Assembly: GCA_963729325.1 (NCBI GenBank)
Contig: CAVSNS010000010.1
Span: forward strand, 62,001 to 126,000
DNA length: 64,000 nt
Source of the DNA: JABCYV01 sp963729325
GTDB taxonomy: Bacteria; Acidobacteriota; Terriglobia; Terriglobales; Acidobacteriaceae
Direction: 5' to 3'
In this document: positions 38,768 through 48,442 of the stretch, in pieces
Layout of the letters: each line of letters opens with the position of its first letter
Numbering within the stretch: position 1 is the stretch's first letter
Made by a program: the position numbers and the translations under genes
Notes under the pieces: model-generated
The model's input: the letters and a program-made list of their open reading frames with translations, nothing else
Database searches by the model: none
Told to the model about the DNA's origin: nothing

Positions 38768-40282
38768 TCAATTCCGGGAGTTACGTTGGTACTCTTCAAA
38801 GGCTAATTGGCTGGGCTTAAGACCGTCAACTGGGGGTGCGGCCGGCGATAGCGTCACTTCCACCTTCTTTTCTCTGCCAGCTTCGCCCCCTCTCACACCG
38901 GGAGCGTGCGCGCACGAGGTATTCTCCGCTTTTAGGCCGCCGCCGAAGCCGTTGTAATCGTCTCTAAGCCGTGGCCATGAGGTCCAGATCTCCCTCTGCC
39001 GCAGCAGGATCGCGAAAGTCATGCCAACGAAACCGAGTATGGAGAAGATCCACATGCCAAGGGCATATCCGCCTGGGTTTGCGAGGCCCGCTCCGGCGAA
39101 GTCGTTGGCCTTGCCAATCAGCAGATTCATGATGAAAAATCCAATCTGCTGGATCAGGGTCATCAAAGCATAGGCTGTTCCTAGGCGGTTCTGTTGAACG
39201 ATGTAGGCGACCGCTGTCCACATTACCGCCGGAATCAATGAGAAAGCGATCCCCATCATACAAACGGGCACGAACAGCGAAATATTGCTGTACGCCATCA
39301 TTAGGTAGACGGGCATCAGCAGAAGCGAACCCAACATCATGAACAACGCCCGTTTACCGACCTTATCTACCAGGAGGCCGAATAGCGGCGTCGCAATCAT
39401 GGCGGAGAAGGGAAGCAGGCTGTTAAAGAACCCAGCCCTCTCGTGCGCCACCACTCTCACCGCTTCCGCTGCGGCGAGGCCACCATGGGCGGCCAGGATC
39501 TTGTTGGTGAAAAAATCGATAGCGAATGTGCGGAAGGGAAAGATCGCCGAATAGAATGTGAAACACAGCACGACCACGTACCAGTAGGAAGTGTCGAAAC
39601 TGAAGGTTTGTTTGAGGTCGAGCTTGTCCACCTCGCCGGCTTTCCCCAGCTCGTAGTGGGCCTCGGCGTGCCCCTCCAGCATCCAGTAGACAAGGGCTGC
39701 GACCATGCAGATGCCGCCAGCTGCCACCGCGAGCAGCAACGGCCCGCGCCAGCTCGGCGATCCAGCCGGACCCTGCGGATAAAAGACCGAGTGCGCCCAG
39801 GTGGGCGAGTTGTCAGCGGCCACCGACGCCAGGCGGGAAATTGTCAGATTGATCCCGAACGCGAAACTAAGCTCCTTGCCCTTAAACCACTTGGCCAAAG
39901 CGGTGGTTACGGCCACGATCATGGATTCGGCGCCCAGTCCCAAAACCGTCCGCCCAGCCACCATGGTGGCGAATTCTCCCTTGATCGCGGTCAAGATGGA
40001 CCCCAGCAAACACAAAGTGGCAAAGATCATCATCGACTTTTTCGTGCCAATCCGGTCGATGACGATTCCACCGATCAATAACGTCAACACCGCAGCTACG
40101 CTATAGCTGGAGTTCAGCCAGCCAAACCGCGTGCCGGAGTAGCCGAGCTGGTCGATGAAGATCCTCTCCAGCGGGTTAATGCTGTCATAAATGTAGTAGT
40201 TCCCGAACATCGTCAAAGCGACGAAGACGAGAACCATCCAGCGATACAGAACCGAGGGTTGGGGACGGGTTGTCTCAGGCAC
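38768..40282 (-). CDS. MFS transporter
   Basis: 504 residues, 12 predicted transmembrane helices, intact. First helix WMVLVFVALTMFGNYYIYD, MFS loop 2-3 motif with GGIVIDRIGTKKSMMIFATL, and second half GLLVDKVGKRALFMMLGSLL. Fits the sugar/MFSD1-like or organic-anion type; no substrate motif recognised. The C-terminal 80 residues are hydrophilic and Pro/Glu-rich. Long insertion between helices 6 and 7 (residues about 205-235). ATG at 40282. Divergent from a GNAT gene at 40516; the 234-base gap shows nothing obvious. Confidence 0.88.
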   Translation of the reverse strand: MPETTRPQPSVLYRWMVLVFVALTMFGNYYIYDSINPLERIFIDQLGYSGTRFGWLNSSYSVAAVLTLLIGGIVIDRIGTKKSMMIFATLCLLGSILTAIKGEFATMVAGRTVLGLGAESMIVAVTTALAKWFKGKELSFAFGINLTISRLASVAADNSPTWAHSVFYPQGPAGSPSWRGPLLLAVAAGGICMVAALVYWMLEGHAEAHYELGKAGEVDKLDLKQTFSFDTSYWYVVVLCFTFYSAIFPFRTFAIDFFTNKILAAHGGLAAAEAVRVVAHERAGFFNSLLPFSAMIATPLFGLLVDKVGKRALFMMLGSLLLMPVYLMMAYSNISLFVPVCMMGIAFSLIPAVMWTAVAYIVQQNRLGTAYALMTLIQQIGFFIMNLLIGKANDFAGAGLANPGGYALGMWIFSILGFVGMTFAILLRQREIWTSWPRLRDDYNGFGGGLKAENTSCAHAPGVRGGEAGREKKVEVTLSPAAPPVDGLKPSQLAFEEYQRNSRN

Positions 40283-40515
40283 CGGCAGTTCCTGCGGACA
40301 GATTCGAACTGATAAGCGTTACAAAGCCAAGAAGATTAGCAGATGACACAGCACTTGGCACTGCCATTTGGCTCCTGCCCATCAATCCGTGCTGCGGATG
40401 TTCACTAAGTTTCCCGGATTCGCCAGCGCCCTTGTCTGGCTCAATTAAACTTGCCTAGTTGCCGCGGGATGAATTTCGGGCAGACGTTTTGCTTCCCCCG
40501 ATACGCTGATTGAAA

Positions 40516-41094
40516 ATGAATTTAACTATCCGCCAAGCTGTCCACACGGATATTCCGGTGCTTCGGAAGCTAATTGAGGTATCCGTCCGCGGATTACAGG
40601 CCCGGGACTACTCTCCAAGTCAGATCGAAAGCGCGCTAGCAACGGTTTATGGCGTCGACAGCCAACTGATCACGGACGGAACTTATTTCGTGGTTGAAGT
40701 TGCAACCGCCGCAGACCAGGCAGTCCAAGCCATCTCTCATAGATCCGAGTTGCTGATCGTGGGCTGCGGCGGATGGAGCCGGCGCAAGACGCTCTTCGGT
40801 GCCGACCACTGGACGGACCGCGAAGATTCACTGCTCAGCCCAGAGCGGGACGCCGCCAAGATTCGTGCGTTCTTTGTGCACCCCGATTGGGCGCGGCGGG
40901 GGATCGGCAGCATGATTCTCGTGGCTTGCGAAAGTGCTGCGGCCGATGCAGGTTTTACGCGCCTAGAAATGGGGGCCACGCTCAGTGGACTGCCATTCTA
41001 TCGGGCTCGAGGATACATCGCTTTGGAGGAGCTCGTTGTTCGCTTAGCAAACGGCGAATCGCTCCCCATCATTCGCATGGAGAAGCGCGTCTAA
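40516..41094 (+). CDS. GNAT-family N-acetyltransferase
   Basis: 192 residues from ATG at 40516 (a TTG two codons upstream is possible). The N-terminal LTIRQAVHTDIPVLRKLIEV opens the GNAT fold, VGCGGWSRRKTLFG is strand 4-like, and FFVHPDWARRGIGSMILVAC is the acetyl-CoA pyrophosphate loop (R/QxxGxG/A). ARGYIALEELVV follows. No neighbour suggests substrate. Intact frame. Upstream region has weak ribosome site. Confidence 0.85.
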   Translation: MNLTIRQAVHTDIPVLRKLIEVSVRGLQARDYSPSQIESALATVYGVDSQLITDGTYFVVEVATAADQAVQAISHRSELLIVGCGGWSRRKTLFGADHWTDREDSLLSPERDAAKIRAFFVHPDWARRGIGSMILVACESAAADAGFTRLEMGATLSGLPFYRARGYIALEELVVRLANGESLPIIRMEKRV

Positions 41095-41270
41095 GCTATT
41101 GTTCTGAAAAGTCTTAAACGTTCGCCCTACCAACCCAACCCCTCCCAGCCCGCCGGCATCATAAACGTGGGAAAAAGCGCCGCCAGGGAAACACTTCTCC
41201 GCCAAGTCAGGGGACACCAGGGGCGTTGTATCGCCAATCAGAGAAATATTTGGGAGGAAATAATACAGTC

Positions 41271-41843
41271 ATGAAACGAATTGCGTTAGTCGCTATTTTG
41301 GCTCTCTGCGTCGCTGCGCCATGCACGCTTGTCGCCCAGATGGAGAACCATGTCGAGGTTGGAGCTTTCGCCGACTACTACCGCTTCGATCGAGGTAACA
41401 CGGTCAACTTTGTAGGAGTCGGTGGTCGTGTGGGCTTTTACGTAAATCCTTTCACCAGCATCGAAGCGGAAATGGGCTACGATTTCGCGAGGAACAACAC
41501 CACAACCTGTTCAAATTGCGTCAACACATCCTTTGTCACCACCAAAGTACGCCCCATACACGGTCTCTTCGGGCCGAAGTTTAACCTTGGCCCCTCGAAG
41601 GCTAATTTCTTCGTGACCGGAAAAGTTGGCTTTGTGAACTTCGACAACACCACTCCCAGTTTCGCCGGCGCGATCAGTAACGTGACCACTAGTGGCACTC
41701 GCTTCGCCGCTTATCCTGGCATCGGCGTGGAGGGTTTCTGGGGGCCGATTGGCCTGCGCGCTGAAGTTGGCGACGAACTCTATTTTCTCGGCGGTCCGCA
41801 GAACAACTTGCGGGTCACCTTTGGACCGCATTTCCGGTTCTAA
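41271..41843 (+). CDS. Outer-membrane beta-barrel protein
   Basis: 190 residues from ATG at 41271 with GGAGG upstream. Signal peptide MKRIALVAILALCVAAPCT. Mature region has alternating hydrophobic strands typical of an 8-strand barrel (FADYYRFDRGNTVNFVGVGG, VGFVNFDNTTPSFAGAIS) and ends with HFRF, a terminal aromatic used for BAM recognition. Strong intrinsic terminator follows at 41866. Similar to OmpA-like/porin-family barrels; no peptidoglycan domain. Intact. Confidence 0.85.
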   Translation: MKRIALVAILALCVAAPCTLVAQMENHVEVGAFADYYRFDRGNTVNFVGVGGRVGFYVNPFTSIEAEMGYDFARNNTTTCSNCVNTSFVTTKVRPIHGLFGPKFNLGPSKANFFVTGKVGFVNFDNTTPSFAGAISNVTTSGTRFAAYPGIGVEGFWGPIGLRAEVGDELYFLGGPQNNLRVTFGPHFRF

Positions 41844-41865
41844 AAACGCCTGAACCGCCAGCTTG

Positions 41866-41904
41866 AAAACGGCAACCGAAACCGGCTGCCGTTTTTCTTT
41901 TTTT
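41866..41904 (+). terminator. Intrinsic terminator after the beta-barrel gene
   Basis: Stem arms AAAACGGCA (41866-41874) and TGCCGTTTT (41887-41895), 12-base loop, followed by a T-rich run to about 41904 broken only by one C. Located 23 bases after the barrel stop; strong textbook form. A second gene (VWA) starts 53 bases later, so it separates the two transcripts. Confidence 0.85.
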
Positions 41905-41956
41905 GTGATACCATCCCGCCCACGTTTTGGGGATACCTCCCCGCGTCCGCCGGGTC

Positions 41957-42979
41957 ATGAATTGTGTCCGCTTTTCTCCGTGCTCTTTTGTTTGCCTGGT
42001 CGTCCTCCTGTTTGCGGTTCCGTCACGAGCGCACCCGCAATCCACGAATGATGTCCACGTAGCACCCCGCGCCGGCGCAGCTGAAGCGGTTCCAAGGGAA
42101 GGCCTCCCGCCCCTGGAACGTGATCCTGCCCTCCGCCACATGAAACCTCTCCGGGTGGATGTCGACCTTGTGCTCGTGCCGGTCACGGTCACGGACTCGA
42201 GGAATCGAATGGTGCTGGGTCTTGAACAGCCGAGTTTCCGGATTTACGAAAACGACCAGGAGCAGCAAATCCGTTACTTCGGGGTGGAGGACGCTCCCAT
42301 CTCCGTAGGCTTAGTTCTCGATCTAAGCAAGAGCATAGGCAACAAGTTCGTGACCGAGCGGGCCGCCGTCGACACATTCTTTGGCAACGCTAATTCCCAG
42401 GACGAGTATTTTGTCGTCACCTTCGCCGATCGCCCTACGGTGCGCGCTACCGCCACGCAGTCAATCGACGAAATCCAGCAAGGACTGGCAGCGGAGGTCC
42501 CCGACGGCCACACTGCCCTGTTCGACGCGGTTTATCTGGGCATGGCGAAACTGCGTTCTGCCCGCTACCCGCGACGGGTTCTCCTGATCATCTCTGATGG
42601 CGGGGACAATCACAGCCGCTACGGGCTAAAAGAAGTAAAAAGTCTGGCCCAGGAGGCAGATGTGGGGATCTACGCCATCGGCGTGTTCGATAGCATGCTC
42701 TTCAGAAGCTTCGAAGAATTTATGGGAAAGCGCTGGCTGCGCGAGATCACGGATGTGACCAGCGGACGCACCGTCTCGGTGGACAACTTTGAAAAACTTC
42801 CGGAAATCGCGGCTAGTCTCAGCCGGGAAATGCGTAGTCAATACGTGTTGGGGTACAAGCCGCGCCATCCCGGGCGAGATGGAAAATGGCGCAAAATCAA
42901 GGTTCAGGTGACCCCTCCGAAGGACTCTGACAGAGTGCAGGCCTACTACAAAAAGGGCTACCTGGCGCCAGCCAGGTAA
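41957..42979 (+). CDS. VWFA-related domain protein, acidobacterial type (TIGR03436-like)
   Basis: 340 residues from ATG at 41957. Signal peptide (SFVCLVVLLFAVPSRAHPQS). VWA domain from about residue 100: the metal-ion-dependent adhesion site DxSxS is present as LVLDLSKSIGNKF, with DEYFVVTFADRP, DGHTALFDAVYLGMAKLR and LLIISDGGDNHSRYGLKEV. C-terminal YVLGYKPRHPGRDGKWRKIK and PPKDSDRVQAYYKKGYLAP match the common 'acidobacterial VWFA-related' profile. Secreted or surface protein, presumed adhesion or protein-binding; function unknown. Intact frame. Confidence 0.9.
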   Translation: MNCVRFSPCSFVCLVVLLFAVPSRAHPQSTNDVHVAPRAGAAEAVPREGLPPLERDPALRHMKPLRVDVDLVLVPVTVTDSRNRMVLGLEQPSFRIYENDQEQQIRYFGVEDAPISVGLVLDLSKSIGNKFVTERAAVDTFFGNANSQDEYFVVTFADRPTVRATATQSIDEIQQGLAAEVPDGHTALFDAVYLGMAKLRSARYPRRVLLIISDGGDNHSRYGLKEVKSLAQEADVGIYAIGVFDSMLFRSFEEFMGKRWLREITDVTSGRTVSVDNFEKLPEIAASLSREMRSQYVLGYKPRHPGRDGKWRKIKVQVTPPKDSDRVQAYYKKGYLAPAR

Positions 42980-43102
42980 CTCAACCCACCCAGGCTGGCT
43001 CTACGGTTGTTGCTGGATCGAAATCGGTGGGGATAAATGGTAGAGTATCGAGCTTACCCGGAATGAGCGGGACGGCTTGAACTCCAGCCAAAGGAGTCCC
43101 TT

Positions 43103-43513
43103 ATGGCGCTAATCTACGACTTGGTGAAGGACCGCCGGGTTTATTCCATCGATGCCGATAGCACGGTACTGGAAGGCGCGCGCTTCATGATGGAGCACAA
43201 CATTGGCGCTTTGCCTGTGCTGCGCAATGGCCAACTGGCAGGTATTTTCTCGGAGCGGGACATCATGAACCGTGTGGTCGCCGTCGGGCGCATGCCGGGG
43301 ACTACCAAGATTTCCGAGGTGATGACGGCGAATCCCAAAGCAGTGAATGTGCAGGAGACCGTAGAAAACTGCATGTTTCTAATGCGGGAATTCGGCTTCC
43401 GGCACGTCCCGATTGTGGATGGCAAAGAACTCAAAGGCCTGGTCTCGTTGCGCGACATCCTGCTGCGGTATGTTGCCCAGAAAGAGGCCGACGACCGTCG
43501 CATGGCAGTGTAA
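43103..43513 (+). CDS. CBS-domain protein (tandem pair)
   Basis: 136 residues with two CBS motifs: SIDADSTVLEGARFMMEHN and GALPVLRNGQLAGIFSERD, then KAVNVQETVENCMFLMREFG and HVPIVDGKELKGLVSLRDIL. Ribosome site AAAGGAG 6-7 bases before ATG at 43103. Stand-alone CBS pairs bind adenine nucleotides (AMP/ATP/SAM) and act as regulatory modules; partner not evident. Intact. Confidence 0.92.
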   Translation: MALIYDLVKDRRVYSIDADSTVLEGARFMMEHNIGALPVLRNGQLAGIFSERDIMNRVVAVGRMPGTTKISEVMTANPKAVNVQETVENCMFLMREFGFRHVPIVDGKELKGLVSLRDILLRYVAQKEADDRRMAV

Positions 43514-43548
43514 GAAAAGCATCTGCAGCGCCGCGCGTACACCTCCGC

Positions 43549-44289
43549 TCAGTCCGTCCGCTTGCGTAGAATGAGGTCGCCGCCGCTGGGTGGCAGCGTG
43601 AAAGGAAACTCGACTACACGGTTGCCTAAGGGTATTCGCAGCACGAATTCTTCCTTCTTTTTCCATCCTCCAATCCATTTGTCTTTGGCGCGAAAGAAAA
43701 TCCACCCGCTGATTTCCGGACTGCTGGAGTCGAGTTTGGCGCTATGCAGACCACGCGTGGTCAGGAACTCCTGCACCTGGACCAACTCCTTCTCATACGC
43801 CCGCACGATCGCCTCCTTCTCGTCTTTTTTCTCGGGATGCTTGAGGATCTCGCGCTCATTGTCCTCGGCAAAAGCGTCGACATTGTTCTGGTACTCAGTA
43901 GAGAATGCCTCCGGATCGAGTGCCCCATGCACAACGTGAGAGTGGGTCGCGAATTCGAGGCTAATATGATCGGCCCCAATCTCCTGCTGTCCCGTGCCTC
44001 GGTAGCGGAAGCTCAATACCAGCCCAATGAACGGATCCAGCCGGTGCCTGGTTCTCTGTAGTTCCTGGGAATCGACTATCAGCGTGATTCCCAGATCATC
44101 GGCCCACAAACCATAGCGGTATCTGCCATCGTCACCCCGAACGAAAGTGCATCCCGGATTGCCTTCTGCCCAGCGTAGCGTGGGTACTGGGGCTTTGTCT
44201 TTTCGAGGAGCCGCCCAATCTGGGGATGTCATCGCGACGATCAACGCCAAAGCGGCGAGAAAGTAGGCAATATGACGATCAAAACACAT
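43549..44289 (-). CDS. Secreted hypothetical protein
   Basis: 246 residues, intact. Signal peptide at about 8-27 (AYFLAALALIVAMTSPDWAA). Mature beta-rich domain: CTFVRGDDGRYRYGLWADDL and ITLIVDSQELQRTRHRLDPF, GADHISLEFATHSHVVHGAL, and a Lys/Glu-rich helix about residues 135-165. Ends with VEFPFTLPPSGGDLILRKRT. No family recognised; pattern looks acidobacterial. It is 35 bases from the convergent CBS gene. Function unknown. Confidence 0.65.
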   Translation of the reverse strand: MCFDRHIAYFLAALALIVAMTSPDWAAPRKDKAPVPTLRWAEGNPGCTFVRGDDGRYRYGLWADDLGITLIVDSQELQRTRHRLDPFIGLVLSFRYRGTGQQEIGADHISLEFATHSHVVHGALDPEAFSTEYQNNVDAFAEDNEREILKHPEKKDEKEAIVRAYEKELVQVQEFLTTRGLHSAKLDSSSPEISGWIFFRAKDKWIGGWKKKEEFVLRIPLGNRVVEFPFTLPPSGGDLILRKRTD

Positions 44290-44320
44290 GAGGCTCTGCC
44301 TTAAGACAGATTAGCAGGCC

Positions 44321-46853
44321 TCACGGCGTGATTTTGGCCACAAAGGCGTCCGGACAGGGATATGTATTCGGAGCGATACCGCAGTGGGGAAGAGGGAGAG
44401 GGGCCCGCCCGCGATACTGCCCTGAAAAGGATTTTGCAAGGGAAAATTGTTTGTCGAGTTCGTGTTGCCTGTGATGTAAACGTTTCCGTTAGAATCCACC
44501 GCAATCGCTCCGGCCAGGAGTGGCCCGACTGGTAGCGGATTATCCTCACGCGCGCCCCCTCCGAAAAACGTGGAGAAAAGGGGTGTGGCGCCGGAAGCGG
44601 CAAACTCTGTCACAAACGCGTCAGTTCCACCCCTCAAGGAGCCGGAGCCCGCGAGCGCGTTTACGACCGGGAAGTCTTTCGTTGAGGTTATGCCCGTAAC
44701 AAAGATATTGTTCGAATTCACAGCGATCCCCAAACCCTCGTCCTCATCGCCGCCACTAGGCCCTGGAGTCGCGCCTCCCAGGTAGGTTGAGAAGCTATCG
44801 TGCCATCCGTGTTGATTTTCGTAACGAAGGCGTCCTGCACGCCATGCAACGAATTTTGAGGACTAGGGAGATCGCTGGCGGTCGTCTTCCCAGTGATGTA
44901 GGCGACCCCCGTGCTGTCAATGGCGATGGCGTCGGCGTCGAGCGGGGTGGCAGGCGAGCCAGCCGAACCACCCACGTAGGTGAAATAAACCTGATGGCCG
45001 GTGGAATCGAACTTGGCCACAAACCCATCCTCGGTACCCAGTAGGCTGTTACTGGCGCCTGAGATCAGTGGTGAATCAGTTATGCCACTTACGTACGCAT
45101 TGGTGCCAACGACAGCCACTCCGGTCGCAAGATCGAGATTGCTGCCGCCCAAGTAGGTGGCGTAATTGAGTGAACCGCCTCCCGAGGCAAGCTGGAATAC
45201 GAAAGCGTCATTTGAGCCGCCCGGATGGTAAGAATCGGACTGGAAAAAAGGTCGGTTGAGGCGGTCTGCCCGACGACGTAAATGTTTCCCGAGCCGTCAA
45301 CCGCAACGCCATTCGCGGACTCTGTTCGCGTGCCGCCGATCACGGTTGCGAATCCTCCCGTCAGCGTACCGTTCGCGTCGAGCTCTGCAACGAACAAGTC
45401 CTGGCCGCCCCCAGGCCCGAAGCCCGACGGACTCACCGTTGTCGGGAACTTTGTACCGTACCAGCCAGAGTATTTCCGACAATGACCGCGATTTCCGCCC
45501 ACGAGAGGCGATTCCCAAGGCGACGTCGTCCCCACTTCCGCCGATGAAAGTCGAATAGCTGCGTGTGCCAGACGCGTCGACCTTCACCACGAAGGCATCG
45601 TGCGCACCACCATTAAAAGTTGGCGATCCGGGAAAGTTGCTAGAGGACGATGATTGTCCTGCGACGTATACATTTCCGTTGGCGTCAACTGCAATTGCCT
45701 GAGCCTGAGTCTTCACCGGTACCTCCGAGGTAGCTGGAGTAGACCAGTACGCTATTGCCCCCGCCGCCGCCACCGCCCCACCGCCGCCACCGCCACCGCC
45801 TCCTCCACCCTTGCTGCTGCTGCCGCAAGCCGCGAGGAAGACAAGGCCAGAGAACACCAGGCACGCCATCAGCAGCCCCAGCCACTTGAGCCTTCGCGGC
45901 GCAATCCCCACTCCCGCGAGCATCAGCCCAACGACCGGCAGGCAGAGCAGATAGAACGCCCGAGTGCCTGAATTCGAACGCAAAGCCGTCGCGCTGGATG
46001 AAATCGCGAGATCCGGAGTAACCGATCGGCTCAAAGAGGGAACAATTACCAACTCGCGGGTGCGGTCATAGTCTCCGAGTGCAAAACCAACTTGTTTGTC
46101 ATCCTTCATGACAAACCTTGCTTCCACGGAGTGGCGCGTGCCATTTTCTTCCTGATAAGCAATGGGATGGCGCAAAAACAGATCGCCTGCAGACGAAGAC
46201 AGAATCAAGTCTCCAGAGGCATTGGTTGCGACACCCTTGGCCCCGCTGAAGCTCAGGTCTATCGGCGCCGGATCAGCCCCGGCGGCCACCACGAAATTAA
46301 ATTTCAGTTGGCGCTGTTCACCATCGAAGGCCAGATCTACTCCGGGATAGACGCCTTGATAATCGACTCGTGCGTATTGGTGAACATTCGTGTGCCAGTT
46401 CCGCGGATCACTGCCAATGAAATAGTTACTCACGCCAGGGAGGACATCGTCGCCCTTAACCTGCGGATTGGGATTCGCACCAGCCATCCGCATGCGCAGG
46501 ACGGAATCAGGGGCGAGCGAGATCACGGCCTCGTCCGCAGTCAGAAAAAGTTTGTATCCATCACCGCGTGCCACGTAGTGTACGCGCGCATCGGTCTGGC
46601 CCTGGTTCTCCTCGAAGGCCATCTCGCCTCGCGAAGTCTCTGGCAGGCTCGGTACCACGGCATTCGTAGCGCTTGCTTTCAGCAGAGGCAAAGACGCGCT
46701 CGGAGACCGCCAGCTTCCAGCTCGCGATTTTTTCGCAACATTCTGGTCATAGCCGAGGCGCAGGGCTGCCATGGCTAAGGCCACAAGCACACAGCCAGCG
46801 ACGACAAGAATGCAGAACAAACCTGGCCTATGCTGGGGCTGTTTCGATGTCAT
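44321..46853 (-). CDS. SBBP beta-propeller protein with DUF7948-like head and internal lipobox/poly-Gly (frameshifts)
   Basis: Start ATG at 46853 (M of MTSKQPQHRP), with a membrane helix at residues 10-32. The DUF7948-like head has FEENQGQTDARVHYVARGDG and GVSNYFIGSDPRNWHTNVHQ. A membrane-like segment follows (KWLGLLMACLVFSGLVFLAA) ending in LAAC then GSSSKG and 11 consecutive Gly, which looks like an internal lipobox. After that come SBBP repeats (IAVDANGNVYVAGQS, FNGGAHDAFVVKVDASGT). The frame is broken at about 45530, 45240, 45150, 44750 and 44400; the last frame ends FVAKITP at 44321. Restored length about 843 residues. The breaks are probably errors. Confidence 0.8.
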
Positions 46854-47104
46854 GAACTCCTCCGTGGAACGTCGTCGTCGCAACTCAGTGGTGGGGAGGG
46901 GCTCTCACGAGTTATCGACGCGGTGGAACAAAGTTGCGTCCGAGCGCGGAAAACGGCCTAGCGCTGGAACTTTTACCGAGTATGGTATGCGAAATCCGGC
47001 TTGTCAACGGATGCGAGGGTACTCATAGGTTACTTCCGGTACATGTGCGAACGGGAGGAAAGCGACGATTCATCGCCAACCGCTCGCCCGTATACACGGT
47101 CCGC

Positions 47105-47982
47105 TCAAAACCACAGCCCCCACATCCAATCCACGCAGGTGTGCGTGATCGCCGAAGCCGGAACCCTCCGCCGCTCGCGCCAGGCCCGTCCATAGAAAAT
47201 ACCCGCGATTGTAGCCAGCAATACGTAGCGCCAATTGAAATGTGTCGACCGTTTGTTGAAGTGTGACAACCCGAATACGACCGACGCAATCACCAGCGCC
47301 GCCCAGCGCCCCACGCGCCGCTCCAACAGGTTTTGAACCCAGGCGCGAAAGAAAAGTTCTTCCGGCACGGCAGTGAAGAAGAAAATCCCACCCACCGCAA
47401 AGCCGCCGAGCCCAGCCCTGGCAGGTTGCTATGGGGATGAATGAAGCCAAGCGCCAGTCCCAGCACCAACACCAGAGGCGTAAAAAAGACCAACTCCCGC
47501 AGACCTGTCTTCCAGTCGCTCCACTGCAGGTGAAAATCGAATCCAGTCCCGCTTAGTTGGCGGACAGCCAGAAAACCATACAATCCCGCATCCACCAACA
47601 ATAGTTCATTCAAAGCCCGAAGCCCTACGGGCCACGCCGAATCGAACCAGCGTAGATCAACTGCCAACCCCAGTCCCAGGAGAATGATTGCGTCGCGCCA
47701 GTTACCACGCTGCTGCCCATCAGCGGTTACCGCCTGCCCCAGCAGCCATGCGATCGCCGCGGGAAGTGCGGCATACAACGCGAACCATTTCCACTGAAAC
47801 ATGTGTTGTGAAAATGAGACCAGTACGTAAGGCAAAACCAGCGCCGCTGGAACTGCCACTCGAAGTACAAACGGCCAGCGCTGCACGGCTCGCCCAATCC
47901 GCTGTGCGGCGAATCCGAATCCAACAGCGGGAAGCAACTCTATCCCCAAAGCCACAATTGCCGCCGGCGTCAGATTCTGCAC
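47105..47982 (-). CDS. CPBP-family intramembrane protease (one frameshift)
   Basis: GTG at 47982. About eight hydrophobic helices. Abi/CAAX-type motifs: PEELFFRAWVQNLLE (EExxxR), VVFGLSHFNKR (FxxxH), and THTCVDWMW (HxxxD/B-type). The frame changes at about 47400 between the N-terminal helices (ending near LGSAALRW) and the catalytic part. Restored about 292 residues. CPBP proteins cleave prenylated or bacteriocin-related substrates and can confer self-immunity; the acceptor is unknown here. No neighbour suggests a bacteriocin. Confidence 0.85.
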
Positions 47983-48153
47983 AGACTCATCTTAACCTTG
48001 GGCTGCATAGCCGATGCTCGCGGTTGACCATCGCGCTCGGTGCGCGTTTTCCTTGACCAGCACACCGCACTGTGGCAATCCCGAAGCTGCTATCATGATG
48101 ATGACGAGGGAGGTTCCCGCCTCGTCGTCGGTACTCGTCGCTTCACCCAGGAT

Positions 48154-48229
48154 GGGCGCGTAGCTCAGGTGGTAGAGCAATGCCCTTTTAAGGCATGGGT
48201 CGCAGGTTCGAATCCTGCCGCGCTCACCA
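48154..48229 (+). tRNA. tRNA-Lys (anticodon TTT)
   Basis: 76 bases with encoded CCA. Acceptor arms GGGCGCG and CGCGCTC pair with one G-U; D-arm GCTC...GAGC; anticodon stem ATGCC/GGCAT with loop CTTTTAA, i.e. anticodon TTT; T-arm GCAGG TTCGAAT CCTGC. Ends with discriminator A and CCA at 48227-48229. Cloverleaf is complete. A copy of the 3' end repeats 101 bases downstream. Confidence 0.95.
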
Positions 48230-48335
48230 AAATTCCGGGTCCCTCGGCTTCGCTCGGGATTTCGGCAGCAGGCTCTCGCTGCGCTCACGCCTGCTTAACG
48301 CCTCAAGTTCGAATCCTGCCGCGCTCACCAAAATT
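48206..48335 (+). repeat. Duplicated tRNA-Lys 3' end (attachment-site-like scar)
   Basis: The 29-base block covering the T-arm, acceptor 3' strand, CCA and AAAATT occurs at 48206-48234 and again identically at 48307-48335. The second has no D or anticodon arm, so it is not a tRNA gene. Between them lie about 70 bases of hairpin-rich repeat sequence. A direct repeat of a tRNA 3' end is the footprint that tyrosine-recombinase elements leave, but no integrase is present. Length and identity are seen in the sequence; origin is inference. Confidence 0.6.
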
Positions 48336-48442
48336 TTTTGATTGTCCAAATATCCCCATATGTCTCACCAAAGCGATGGCTCCGCCCTCGCGGTTCGGTA
48401 TAATCCCCATTCCTGAGGGGGAACAGAAACGCGCGAGGTGTC

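Noticed and set aside
48307..48335. A second tRNA gene after tRNA-Lys
   Set aside because: Only the T-arm/acceptor half is present; no D-arm or anticodon arm.
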